Assembly: GCA_016706405.1 (NCBI GenBank)
Contig: JADJJT010000002.1
Coordinates: forward strand, 806,001-870,000
Length of the DNA: 64,000 bases
Direction: 5' to 3'
DNA from: Sphingobacteriales bacterium
GTDB taxonomy: Bacteria > Bacteroidota > Bacteroidia > Chitinophagales > UBA2359
Numbering within the stretch: the first letter of the stretch is position 1; every line of letters starts with the position of its first letter. This document shows, one piece after another, positions 8,660 through 18,171 of the stretch. The notes beneath the pieces are model-generated. The model made no database searches. It saw only the letters and a program-made list of their open reading frames with translations, and was not told the DNA's origin. The position numbers and the translations under genes were made by a program.

Positions 8660-9966
8660 AATAGTTCGGTAAAAAAAGGCATAAAAAAAGGTAAAAGTGT
8701 TATTTTTGGGATTGAAAAGAGAACACAACTTTTACCTTATGAAAGTAGAGACTTTCACGGCTGCAATATTACAAAAAATGATTGGCATAGGCAAATGCCA
8801 AACAAAATTTATAATACATATAGTTAGCTTATATTTAACTATGCGCTGTAAGTTAAACTTTTTAATGTTTAGTCGTTATGGTGGTTTTAACGAAAAGACC
8901 TATCGCCACCAATTTGGCAAATCCTTCAATTTCGGGGCTTTTAATGCCCATTTGATAGATGCATTATCAGGTTTAGAGAAAGTATGGTTATTTGACCCAA
9001 GTTATCTTAAAAAGAGTGGCAAACATACGCCCGGAGCTGGTTATTTTTGGTCGGGTTGCGCTCAAACAATGAAGTGGGGTTTTTAGAGATGGTAGGTATT
9101 GCCTTAGGCGATGTAGAAAATCATACGGCACTACATTATGAGGCTGTTCAAACCCAGTATATTAAAGGCACAGATGGCGACAGTCTTAGGCTGTACTATG
9201 CTGGTATAATAGCAAAACGAGCAAAGGAGTTGTTAAAAATCTCAAAATACATGGTTTTTGATGCTTATTTCTCAAAAAAACCATTTGTAGATGGTTTGGT
9301 CGGGCAAGGATTTACTATGATAAGCCGTTTACAGTCGAACTGCTATTTACGCTATGCCTACAAGGGAGTACAAAAAGGTGGACGAGGCAGACCAAAAGCC
9401 TTTGACGGAAAAATTGACCTAAAAAATGTTTCGACCCAACATTTTACCATTATACAAAGCAACGAAACAGAAATTATTTATCAAGGCATGGCTCATGTAC
9501 GCGCTTTGAAACGCTGGTGTAAACTCCTTATTGTTCAAAAACTTAATGCCGATGGCAAGGTCAAAAACGCCTGTGCTTACTTTTGCACAGACACGCAAAT
9601 AGAGGGACAAAAAATACTACAATATTATCAACTCCGTTTTCAAATTGAATTTCTTTTTAGAGATGCCAAGCAGCATCTTGGCTTAGAAGACTGTCAGGCC
9701 AGAAGCAAAGAAGCATTAAATTTTCATTTCAATATCGCCCTAACAGCGGGCAATATTGCCAAAGCACTACACTGGTACAGTATCCCAAAACATCAAAGAG
9801 GGGCTTTCTCTATGGCAGACATCAAAACAAAATATACCAACGAAATGCTATTCGATAAATTAATTACTATTTACGATAAAAACCCGTTAATCGAAAAAAA
9901 TAACCCACAAATTAGCTAACTCTACAACTTAGGGCGTATCGCCGCTTAATTTATTACCGAACTATT
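8660..9966 (+). mobile_element. IS4-type insertion sequence with perfect ends
   Basis: A 1307-bp element bounded by a perfect 13-bp inverted repeat (AATAGTTCGGTAA at 8660-8672 and its complement at 9954-9966). The tetranucleotide GTTA occurs immediately outside both ends (8656-8659 and 9967-9970) and is a plausible target-site duplication. It carries one transposase in two overlapping frames. It has landed about 30 bp upstream of the start codon at 9997, so it may have separated that gene from its promoter or supplied a new one. Confidence 0.85.
8739..9919 (+). CDS. IS4-type (DDE) transposase in two frames, possible -1 frameshift
   Basis: The first frame runs from ATG 8739 to the stop at 9086 and contains the first catalytic region DPSYLKKSGKHTPG followed by YFWSGCAQTMKWGF. 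The second frame continues with FLEMVGIALGD, the FDAYFSKKPF region (second Asp) and the C-terminal YQLRFQIEFLFRDAKQ block, where the Glu of YxxRxxIExxFRDxK completes the DDE triad. The frames join at G_GGT_TTT (about 9077-9083), directly before TAG. This fits the X_XXY_YYZ slippery pattern, and a -1 shift restores the family motif KWG(F)LE with one extra Phe. A 2-bp insertion in the T run is the alternative explanation. Confidence 0.8.
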
Positions 9967-9996
9967 GTTATCTTTAACCAATAAAAAATTATAAAC

Positions 9997-11940
9997 ATGA
10001 AAATTAATATTTGGGAGGCTGCAGTAGCTCAATACGGCTACAATAATGTTATCACTGAATTTGCCAATCAGGTTACTTTAGTAACTTGGGCAGAATTTAT
10101 GAACGAACAAATTAACTCGCCCGATGTAACAACCATTTATTTTCCGAGCGATAATGGTGTTATAAATATTAAAGGCACTATAATTGTAAACAAAACTATT
10201 GCATTTGAGGGCGACTTAACTAAAACAGAAATTTCGTTTCACGAAGAATTGAGTAATGTTTACTTAAATGCCGAAGGAAAGGTAGAATTTAAGAAAACAG
10301 GTAACGAGCCTTTTATACCCACTATGTCTCAAGATGCAATTTGGAAATGTTTTGGCAAAATAGTAGCCATTTTGTTGTTGGTGTTATTTTATATACCCAA
10401 TAGCTACGCCCAAGGTGGTTTTTTGCGAACCTACCCTAAAGGTGCAAATTCAAATGAATATATGGCAGGGCTAATTCAATACCCCGATAGCAGCTATTTA
10501 GCTTCGGTATGGGTTGATACCTTGCAGTATTGGTTTTTAGATAAAGAAGGGCATATAACCAGTAAAAAAAATATGCAAGTGCCGGGCAATAAAAAGGCAA
10601 AAGGGGGTTCTTTTTTACCTATTAGCGATGGCAATTATTTGGCATCTGGCTATTGCACATCAAAAATAACCCCTATGGGCGATACTATTTGGAATAAATG
10701 TGGCTCGTTTGCTTATTATATTCAAGAGTTGCCAAATAAAAATTTTGCCTCAGTAAATGGTGTACTTTCTACCTGTACTAATACAGATGATATGATGTAT
10801 GTTGGTGAGTTAATACTAGTTGCTGCCGATGGGGTGTTATTGGCCGACACCCTTTGGACGGAAGAAAAAGCCGAATTTGATGATTGCTGGACAAGTCAAC
10901 CAACGGCATTAGTAGCCAATAACGAACAGGCTTTTATAGTTACAGTTAAAGCAGCGGGTATTAACGGATTTGTAAATAACTATGTAGATGTAAGGATGGT
11001 ATCGCTCACCAATTTTGGCGAAATTCTATGGCGGCACACCGATATACCCGGCACAGCTTATGATGCCGTGGGTTTAAACGATGGCAGTTTTTTAGTAGCG
11101 ATGGGGACAAAATACGACACCCTAAAAATAGTTAAATATTTAAAAGATGGCACAATGGCATGGAACAAAATAGTAGGCAGCGAAATGGCAGAATACTTTT
11201 CAAACCTCGAAGGCGATACTAAATTTTTAAAAAGCGACCGCGAAAACGAATATATTTTAACCTTTACTGATGGTATAGATATTATAGGTATAGACTCATC
11301 GGCTAATGTTTTATGGAAAATAAAAACTAAGGCGTATGGTGCCATTTTAAATAAATACCCCGATGCGATATCTTTTAAAGGCAATGTTTTATGGCAAGAT
11401 GGAAGAAATTATTTAATAGCCGGATTATTTTATGATAGCTCAAACAACTCATATATACCCTACCTCGCCCGCGTCGATTCCTTAGGCAACTGCGCCCCCT
11501 ATTCGCAGTTTACCCTAACCCAAACCGATAGCCTTGTAACCCTAACCAATACCTCGTTTGGCGGCGATACTTACAAGTGGGTAATGGGCAACGGCGATAC
11601 CCTGCTAAACCAACCCACTACCACTACCTATATTTACCCCACCAAAGGCGTTTACCAAATTTGCTTGGTAGCCGAAAATCTCTGCGGTAAAAACCAGCAT
11701 TGCCAAACCATCAATTACGGTTCGGTGGGCATTAACAACACCACAATCACACCTATAAACATAAGTCAAACAGCTAATAACGAGGTAATAATTGGCAATT
11801 TAAGCCAAACCCCTATATTAAGCGTTAAACTATACAATAGTTGCGGGCAGTTAATGTATCACCAAGCAGCAGCCCCTAATAGCAATAACGGCAGCTACAC
11901 CCTAACCACCCACCATTTACCACAGGGCTATACCAAGTAA
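9997..11940 (+). CDS. Fusion: beta-helix-like leader + internal signal peptide + T9SS surface protein, truncated by frameshift
   Basis: A 647-residue ORF of unusual composition. Residues 1-121 are not a signal peptide but resemble the opening of a pectate-lyase-3 beta-helix (TTIYFPSDNGVINIKGTI, VNKTIAFEGD) followed by a terminal tag IWKCFGKI. A hydrophobic segment ending NSYAQ (about 122-139) then looks like a normal Bacteroidota signal peptide, and the rest is a secreted beta-propeller-like region (GGFLRTYPKG...; repeated GDTLW-type turns), a PKD domain (about 500-580) and the start of a T9SS C-terminal domain. Relative to its near-identical copy at 14744-15243, one C is missing at about 11922-11924, so the sorting domain ending GKVVVW (stop at 11990 after correction) is lost. 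Confidence 0.75.
   Translation: MKINIWEAAVAQYGYNNVITEFANQVTLVTWAEFMNEQINSPDVTTIYFPSDNGVINIKGTIIVNKTIAFEGDLTKTEISFHEELSNVYLNAEGKVEFKKTGNEPFIPTMSQDAIWKCFGKIVAILLLVLFYIPNSYAQGGFLRTYPKGANSNEYMAGLIQYPDSSYLASVWVDTLQYWFLDKEGHITSKKNMQVPGNKKAKGGSFLPISDGNYLASGYCTSKITPMGDTIWNKCGSFAYYIQELPNKNFASVNGVLSTCTNTDDMMYVGELILVAADGVLLADTLWTEEKAEFDDCWTSQPTALVANNEQAFIVTVKAAGINGFVNNYVDVRMVSLTNFGEILWRHTDIPGTAYDAVGLNDGSFLVAMGTKYDTLKIVKYLKDGTMAWNKIVGSEMAEYFSNLEGDTKFLKSDRENEYILTFTDGIDIIGIDSSANVLWKIKTKAYGAILNKYPDAISFKGNVLWQDGRNYLIAGLFYDSSNNSYIPYLARVDSLGNCAPYSQFTLTQTDSLVTLTNTSFGGDTYKWVMGNGDTLLNQPTTTTYIYPTKGVYQICLVAENLCGKNQHCQTINYGSVGINNTTITPINISQTANNEVIIGNLSQTPILSVKLYNSCGQLMYHQAAAPNSNNGSYTLTTHHLPQGYTK
10336..10362 (+). repeat. 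27-nt identical block at fusion junction (copy 1)
   Basis: These 27 bases, encoding AIWKCFGKI, are identical to 12450-12476. In both genes the block lies exactly where the N-terminal leader meets the hydrophobic core of a signal peptide, while the sequences on either side differ. Confidence 0.85.
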
Positions 11941-11992
11941 TAGCCCAAACCTCCCAAGGAATGGGCGTGGGCAAAGTGGTGGTATGGTAATT
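11491..11992 (+). repeat. Direct repeat of about 500 bp encoding PKD + T9SS C-terminus (copy 1)
   Basis: Nearly identical to 14744-15243 over about 500 bp, starting at tgcgcccc and ending just past the stop codon. Differences seen are a few substitutions, a 3-6 base difference around the HQ(A)A(A)PN stretch, and the single-base deletion that truncates the first gene. The copies flank the second T9SS gene and its IS982 element, so homologous recombination between them would delete or duplicate that gene. Confidence 0.9.
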
Positions 11993-12023
11993 AAATACTA
12001 ACTAAAAAATTAAATCTCATATT

Positions 12024-13409
12024 ATGAAAAACAACACCAAGCAAATGCCTGACAATGCCACCAATTTTCCTACCGGAAATTGTTTGCTACATCATAAATT
12101 TTACTTTGCAACGGCAAACCCCAGCCAACACCAAAGTTTTGCCACCAACAACGGCATTCCAACCGGATATTTTTATACCGAAGATAATTTACCAACGGTT
12201 AAAGATTCTAACAACTATACACATTATTTACCATTTCGTTTGCCACAAAAGGGCGATATAGTTTTTAACACCAACCCAATACCAAACGATATTAGTGAAC
12301 AAAAAAAAGGTTATATTGGGTATATGTGTACACAATCGGCAATAATGGTTTTAGACGCTGAAGGCTATGTTTTAATTAATGATGATTTAACAAAGTTCGA
12401 TGATAAGGGGAAATTAATTACACTATTATACCCCGTACTAACGCAACCCGCAATTTGGAAATGTTTTGGCAAAATATTCCTTTTAGTTTTGGGTTTATTG
12501 ATTGGTAGTGATAGTTTTGCTCAAGGTTGGGTTAAAACCTATGGGCAGGCAAAGCGCAGCGAAATGGGCAAACTTATTACGCAAAACAACGATACGTTGC
12601 TAATTTCAGTGCGCGACAGACAAAATGTTAATAATAAAGTTAATTATAAAAATAGCTTATGGGCTTTAGATTATAACGGCGATACTTTGTTTACCAAACT
12701 GCCCGGCAGTTATTACAAGTATATTGCCACCAAAGATAATAATTTAGTTTTTTCAGCAGATAAAATTGCTGAAAATACAATAGGGAGAATTGTTAAAACC
12801 ACTACAAAAGGCGATACTTTGTGGACTTATAACGAAAAATTATATGGTGGTAAAGGAATAGAATTGCACGACAGTAGTTTTTTATTTATTAATCATGAGG
12901 AGGCGTATGATTCCGTAATAGTTTACGAGCCTGGTGATACCACTTTTTATATAGAATATGCAATCCCTGCGCTTGCTTTACATATTTCGCATGTCAATAG
13001 TCAGGGGCAGTTTTTAAACGATACTGTTTGGTTAAATCGTTTTTCAAAAGAACCGGCAGATTATGACAATGTTCTTTCAAATTGTGTATTGCCATATAAA
13101 GAAAATAAATTTATTGTTGCTGGTCGTAGTTGGATTGACTTTAACTCGACTTCTTCGTTTATTGCCCTTTTTGAGGGGTTCGACACCCCAACACTACTTT
13201 GGAGAAATACAGAAGCAGAGGGTGAGATTTTTGATTTATATTTGTTTGGCAACGAAAATATTTTAACATTGGGTAGTGTCGAACCGGAGAGCTTATATAA
13301 TTTTCAACAGAAAAGCTCCTTTAACCTGTATAGTATTGATGGAAAATTGTTGAAACAACTTATATTACCTGATTCGCTAACCCTGCGCACAAACCCTATT
13401 TTAACGTGA
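12024..13409 (+). pseudogene. 5' part of second T9SS fusion gene, interrupted by IS982-family element
   Basis: Residues 1-151 form a leader without a signal peptide that ends in beta-helix-protein C-terminal motifs (QKGDIVFNTNPIP, KKGYIGYMCT, then AIWKCFGKI). A signal-peptide-like core ending DSFAQ follows, then GWVKTYGQAKRSEMG and GDTLFTK/GDTLWTY turns typical of T9SS-exported beta-propellers. The natural frame is ...NPIL; the last residue T and the stop come from the inserted element (TSD TATTTTA at 13397-13403). Removing the IS and one TSD copy joins this segment in frame to 14459-15241, giving one protein of about 720 residues. Confidence 0.8.
12450..12476 (+). repeat. 27-nt identical block at fusion junction (copy 2)
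   Basis: Identical to 10336-10362; encodes the same AIWKCFGKI at the leader/signal-peptide boundary of the second fusion gene. Confidence 0.85.
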
Positions 13410-14451
13410 ATTCGGAGCTAAGCTATAAAAAATAGGGGGATTAGTATAGTTGATAGGAATAAAAACAGGAGCATAGTTATCTTTGTAGTGTCCAAAACTG
13501 CAAACAATACTACCCCCTGTTTTTATGAAGTCCAAAGATACAAAATTTGATGTGTCCATGTTATTTGAATTATTTTTTTGTAGATAATGCCTGTTTGCTG
13601 ATGCAACAATGGGTTGCTCAGCATTGGCTTAGCGAAGGTAAAACAATGCCACGCCCTTCGTAGTGTGCCCAAAATTTCGGAAAGTGAGATACTTACGATT
13701 CTGATTTTCTACCACTATTCGGGCTATAAATGTTTTGAATATTACTATAAAGCATTGGTTTTGAATGACTTAAAGACCTATTTTCCTACTGCCCCATCCT
13801 ACAACTATTTTATAGAGTTAATAGAACGGGTTGCTCTTCCTATGTCGATTTTAGCCAAATTAACCTGCCAGCAAGCAGAAAAAACAGGAATTTATTACAT
13901 AGATGCCAAAGCGCTACCTGTTTGAGACATGCTCGAGCCAAGCAACATAAAGTTTTTGCTCAAACCGCCTCGAAAGGAAAATCTTCTATGGGGTGGTTTT
14001 TCGGCTTTAAGCTCCACCTGATAGTCAATCACAAAGGACAAATCGTGGACTTTGCTTTGACTACAGGACAGGTGGCAGACAATAGTAAAGACCTCTTAAA
14101 CAAGCTATTAGAGAAAATATCAGGCACATTGTTTGGCGATAAAGGCTATTTGACTACCTTATGGTACAACATTTTTGAAAAAGGACTAAAAATAATTACC
14201 AAAGTCAAAAAGAATATGAAAAACAGACTAATGTCCTTAGAAGAAAGGCTCTTATTGAAAAAAAAAGACCTATGATTGAAGCCATTAATGATATTTTGAC
14301 CCTCGGCTTTTGACTTAGAACATACCAGACACAGAAAACCACAGAATGCTTTTGTCCATATAGTTGCTAGCTTGGTAGCCTATCAGTTTTACCCCAATAA
14401 ACCTCAAGTAGATCTTGCTAAAATTTACTAACTAAATCTCCGAACTCACGT
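13404..14451 (+). mobile_element. Decayed IS982-family insertion sequence
   Basis: A 1048-bp element with 14-bp terminal inverted repeats having one mismatch (ACGTGAATTCGGAG at 13404-13417; complement of ACGTGAGTTCGGAG at 14438-14451), flanked by a perfect 7-bp duplication TATTTTA (13397-13403 and 14452-14458). The contained transposase is of IS982 type and heavily frameshifted, so the element cannot move by itself. Confidence 0.85.
13525..14431 (+). pseudogene. IS982-family transposase, multiply frameshifted
   Basis: Pieces in different frames spell a normal IS982 transposase: FFVDNACLLMQQWVAQHW, KISESEILTILIFYHYSGYK, YYIDAKALPV, GKSSMGWFFGFKLHLIVNHK, GDKGYLTTL, KVKKNMKN, EHTRHRKPQNAFVH and a C-terminal YPNKPQVDLAKIY. 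At least four or five frame changes occur, at a T run near 13575, around 13660, around 13920-13925, at an A run near 14258-14266 and near 14308. The element is therefore dead unless several sequencing errors are assumed. Confidence 0.8.
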
Positions 14452-14458
14452 TATTTTA

Positions 14459-15241
14459 GCACTTTATTCAGATGCTATTTTTTCAATGCCCTATAATGAT
14501 GTGGTCTTTACTTTTTTGTATAGCAAAGATAATGCTTATTTATATAGCATTGATTCAGAATTAAATATGCAGTTGATTGCCACTTACGATTTTCCTAAAC
14601 CCATTAAACCAGTTAGCATTTGCTACGATTTGACTGATGGGTACTATATTACAGGTTCTTACTACCCAAATGGAATTTCAGATGACATATCGGATACTAT
14701 CTATACGGATTTGGTGTTAATTAAAACAAATAATAATTTTTCGTGCGCCCCCTATTCGCAGTTTGCCCTAACCCAAACCGATAGCCTTGTAACCCTAACC
14801 AATACCTCGTTTGGCGGCGATACTTACAAGTGGGTAATGGGCAACGGCGATACCCTGCTAAACCAACCCACTACCACCACCTATATTTACCCCACCAAAG
14901 GCGTTTACCAAATTTGCTTGGTAGCCGAAAATCTCTGCGGTAAAAACCAGCATTGCCAAACCATCAATTACGGTTCGGTGGGCATTAACAACACCACAAT
15001 CACACCTATAAACATAAGTCAAACAGCTAATAACGAGGTAATAATTGGCAATTTAAGCCAAACCCCTATATTAAGCGTTAAACTATACAATAGTTGCGGG
15101 CAGTTAATGTATCACCAAGAAGCCCCTAATAGTAATAACGGCAGCTACACCCTAACCACCCACCATTTACCACCAGGGCTATACCAAGTAATAGCCCAAA
15201 CCTCCCAAGGAATGTGCGTGGGCAAAGTGGTGGTATGGTAA
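14459..15241 (+). pseudogene. 3' part of second T9SS fusion gene: PKD domain and T9SS sorting domain
   Basis: Continuation of the gene beginning at 12024 after the IS982-family element; reading resumes in frame as ALYSDAIFSMPYNDVVF. It contains the end of the propeller-like region, a PKD domain (PYSQFALTQTDSLVTL ... YIYPTKGVYQICLVAE) and an intact T9SS type A sorting domain ending in LPPGLYQVIA ... GKVVVW, which would direct export across the outer membrane and attachment to the surface. The ATG at 14486 lies within this segment and has no signal peptide, so on its own it cannot make an exported protein. Confidence 0.8.
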
Positions 15242-15243
15242 TT
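14744..15243 (+). repeat. Direct repeat of about 500 bp encoding PKD + T9SS C-terminus (copy 2)
   Basis: Second copy of the repeat at 11491-11992. This copy keeps the reading frame to the T9SS ending and is presumably the functional version. Confidence 0.9.
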
Positions 15244-15291
15244 TTTCTTCGTTGGATGGAAGAGTGGCATCGCCCACAATTTAAATCGGGG

Positions 15292-16452
15292 CTATGTTTT
15301 TAGCAACCGTACTTTTAACCAGGGTGTGGTAAAACTATGCCCATCGAGGTGCAGTAACTGGGCAAACCGGGGCAAAATTATACTGCGGCGGTGGCTGCCG
15401 GCTTGTATAACTAGTTCATCGGCATATTTTTGCAGACTAATATTGTCGGTATCAATAAACGGCAATTTTACTGATAAATAGTAGAACCGTTCATCTTCGG
15501 CTACTTGCAGAGGGGTGTCGTGGTAAAAAACGGCATGGGGGTCTTGGTTGCTGTACAAACCTTGCCCAATATGTTTTAGTTTTTCGAGGCCAAACACCTC
15601 TTGCCCTAAATGTGGCACTTCAAAAATGGGCAGCGGCTTAAAACTGTCGTGTATTTCGGCGAGGTATTGTTGTTGGGTAGTGTAATAATTAGCAAAAAAG
15701 CCATCGGCAGGTTGTACGGGCAAAATTCGGTTTACTATTAGGGCATCGACATGGTAGCCGTAGAGTTGTAAATAGGTATAGGCGCGTTTTGCCTCTTGAA
15801 TAACCATGCGCTCGGGGTTAGCAACAATACGCACCGAACAAATTTGAGGCTGCTGCATAATTTGCTGGATGCGACCTAATTTTTCAAAAAGCGCTTCTAA
15901 TTCGGCATAACCTTTATCTAACGGAACGCCGGTAGTTTTGCGCACTACATAACCTAACGATTTAACAGCTTTACTTTGCCCCGGAAATGCCTTTAACATC
16001 CACGACTGCATAGCTTGCGGCATAGACAACAGGGTGAGGGTTTCTCCGGTTGGCGCACAATCTACCACTATAAGGTCGTAGTTACCCTCGTGATAATACC
16101 TGTCTAACCACAAAAAAGCGGCGGCTTCTTCCATGCCCGGCAGCACCGATAGTTCTTCGGCTACTACATTTTTTACACCTTTCCATTTAAAAACGGTAAG
16201 CATTAATTGGCGCATATTTCCCCAATATTTTTTCATGGAGTAATACACGTCAAACTCTTGCCCCCAAAGGTTGGGGCAAACTTCGGTAGGTTCGGGCGAG
16301 AGTGGTGTATTTAAGGCATCGGAAAGGCTATGGGCTGGGTCGGTAGAGAGCACTAAGGTTTTAATACCTTTTTGCGCGGCCATAAGTGCGGTAGCGGCGG
16401 CAGTAGTAGTTTTTCCGGTGCCACCTTTACCAGTGAAAAGCAAAATTCGCAT
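15292..16452 (-). CDS. ArsA/Get3-like ATPase with HSP20-like C-terminal domain
   Basis: A 386-residue P-loop ATPase of the ArsA/GET3 family. The deviant Walker A motif GKGGTGKTT is at about residues 8-16, LSTDPAHSLSDAL follows as switch I, and VVDCAPTGETLTLL is the family's switch II (DxAPTG) motif. Residues from about 310 to the end fit the HSP20-like domain found on bacterial ArsA relatives. ATG 16452 is chosen because MRILLFTGKGG begins right before the P-loop. No arsB, arsC or arsR is nearby, so arsenite export is not supported; a chaperone-like or targeting role as in Get3 is equally possible. It is followed 46 bp upstream on the same strand by a PKD protein gene. Confidence 0.85.
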   Translation of the reverse strand: MRILLFTGKGGTGKTTTAAATALMAAQKGIKTLVLSTDPAHSLSDALNTPLSPEPTEVCPNLWGQEFDVYYSMKKYWGNMRQLMLTVFKWKGVKNVVAEELSVLPGMEEAAAFLWLDRYYHEGNYDLIVVDCAPTGETLTLLSMPQAMQSWMLKAFPGQSKAVKSLGYVVRKTTGVPLDKGYAELEALFEKLGRIQQIMQQPQICSVRIVANPERMVIQEAKRAYTYLQLYGYHVDALIVNRILPVQPADGFFANYYTTQQQYLAEIHDSFKPLPIFEVPHLGQEVFGLEKLKHIGQGLYSNQDPHAVFYHDTPLQVAEDERFYYLSVKLPFIDTDNISLQKYADELVIQAGSHRRSIILPRFAQLLHLDGHSFTTPWLKVRLLKT

Positions 16453-16498
16453 AAAGTAATAAACAGATTTTGCAGTTGGTAGGTTCAATTAAAGGCTA

Positions 16499-17164
16499 CT
16501 ATTTTATCAACCGAACCGTAAGGTAGTTAGGCGACAGGTTTTCAATATCCGGAGAAAAAAACAAGGCCAACCAATACACGCCCGGTGGGTAATATCTATC
16601 TGGTATAAGTAAACCATCTAAATCTTCAAGCGTATAAAACTGTTTTGAGGTAGCTACTGCTTGCCCTTGAACATTTATAAGTTGGTAGGCAAATTTTTGT
16701 GTATAAAAAGAGGATGCTGATTGCATAGAAGCCCTGTTAATTTGTAGCTGCCAACCTAAATGAGGCAGGTAATAGGCGGTAATTTCCGGATATGATAGTT
16801 GCTTTTGTCCGGATAATGTTTGGTTTATGCCTGTACAATCGTCCACCTCAATAGTTTTTGAAATACTGTCTTCAATACCATCTTGGCCTAATACTTTAAG
16901 TTGTACGGTGTAAGTTCCTTTGGTAGCAAAAGTATAGGTAATAGTATCATCATAGGCAATATGCCCATCGCTAAACTTCCATTCTTGCGCTTGTGCGTTA
17001 AGGGCGGTGCTGTAAAATATCCAGGTTAAGCAGTTACTTTCAGTCACAAATTGGGCTAATATTGGCCCTTGTGTGGTTTGGGTTTGGGCTTGTAACAATA
17101 GCAAATGGACAAAATAAACCTTTAAAATGGCGGTTAAAATAATTGTTTTAACAAAAAATTTCAT
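16499..17164 (-). CDS. Secreted PKD-domain protein with T9SS-like C-terminus
   Basis: A 221-residue secreted protein. The signal peptide (MKFFVKTIILTAILKV ... LLLLQAQ) is followed by a PKD domain (about 35-105; WKFSDGHIAYDDTITYTF, GTYTVQLKVLG). The last 90 residues, with LINVQGQAV and YPPGVYWLALFF ... LTVRLIK, look like a T9SS type A sorting domain. It is very short for a T9SS cargo, essentially one PKD unit plus the export tag. It lies upstream of the ArsA-like gene on the same strand; a broken IS5-family copy begins about 80 bp further upstream. Confidence 0.7.
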   Translation of the reverse strand: MKFFVKTIILTAILKVYFVHLLLLQAQTQTTQGPILAQFVTESNCLTWIFYSTALNAQAQEWKFSDGHIAYDDTITYTFATKGTYTVQLKVLGQDGIEDSISKTIEVDDCTGINQTLSGQKQLSYPEITAYYLPHLGWQLQINRASMQSASSFYTQKFAYQLINVQGQAVATSKQFYTLEDLDGLLIPDRYYPPGVYWLALFFSPDIENLSPNYLTVRLIK

Positions 17165-17243
17165 GGCAAATAAATAATTTTCAATTGACTAAGTGTTGAT
17201 TGTCGGCTGATTAATAGACGGAAAAAAATTGCAAAAGTTGTTT

Positions 17244-18171
17244 GAGCCTGTCTAAATTTTATTTTCTAATTCTATTAAGCATCAATTTTATCATGGCAAG
17301 TTGGATCATTGTCTGGCTCGTTTCGGTTTGGAACTCAAAGTCTTTACTCAATCTTCGATAGCTTTCGAGCCATGCAAAAGTTCTTTCAACAATCCATCTT
17401 TTTGGCAATACTTCGAATTTCGAGGCTGTATTCGATCTACTTACAACCTCAACCACCCACCCAAACGTTTTGCGGGTATTTTCAATTAACTCGCCTCTAT
17501 ACCCGCCATCAGCTACTATCTTTACCAATCTGCAAAACCTGCCTCTGAGGTCAGCTATAACCATTGGGGCTGATTTACTGTCATGCTCATTTGCCGCATG
17601 AACCACAACCGCTAAAAGTAGTCCCATTGTATCTACAATAATATGCCGCTTTCTGCCTTTAACTTTTTACCCCCGTCAATCCCTCTGCACAAGCCTCCGA
17701 CGCTTGTTGTCTTTACGCTCTGGCTATCAATTATACCAACACTTGGCGATGAAGCCCTGCCTGCTTGCTTTCGAGTCTTATCCCTGAGTATTTCATGGAT
17801 GAGTTCTATCGTCCCATCCTTCTTCCACTTGGTAAAATAGTAGTAAACAAGCTTCCATGACGGAAAATGGAACGGCAGCATGCGCCATTGACAGCCAGCT
17901 TTTAAGCAAATAGAACAGCGCATTAAAAATTTCTCTTAAACTGTGTTTTCGTTTCCGTTTGTCGTCTAAAATGCCTAATATTGCACTCCATTGACTATCG
18001 GTGAGACTGCTTGGGTAGGTTTTCATTTTACTTTATGTGTTTGATTTTCATAAAGCTATGAATTATTATTTAAACGTCAAACTGATAGTCTTTATTCACA
18101 TCTCTTTTAATAACTTTTTTCCTATCAATTTTTAGGACTGGCATGCCAATTTTTAATTTTTAGACAGTCTC
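17244..18171 (-). mobile_element. IS5-family insertion sequence (copy A, inactive)
   Basis: A 928-bp copy, nearly identical to 42552-43480, in inverse orientation. Its ends read GAGCCTGTC (17244 side) and GACAGTCTC (18171 side), imperfect inverted repeats as in copy B. The bases outside (TTT and TTC) do not form a clean 3-bp duplication. The transposase carries two opposite single-base frameshifts, so the copy should be dead but could be mobilised in trans. Confidence 0.9.
17259..18026 (-). pseudogene. IS5-family transposase with two frameshifts
   Basis: Read against intact copy B, one extra base at about 17898-17900 breaks the frame after YLLK, and a missing A in the run at about 17663-17669 (five instead of six) breaks it after GIDGGKK. 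The catalytic segments IDSQSVKTT, VADGGYRGE and KRWIVERTFAW are all present, but in different frames. Confidence 0.9.

Noticed and set aside
15292..16452. Arsenic resistance operon
   Set aside because: The ATPase is ArsA-like, but no arsB, arsC, arsR or arsD is near, and the HSP20-like domain is also found on non-arsenic relatives.
17301..17548. Plus-strand ORFs of 62 and 79 codons over the IS5-family copy A (and mirror ORFs at 43176-43423 and 45607-45869)
   Set aside because: They are antisense shadows of the transposase and appear in every copy only because the DNA is repeated.
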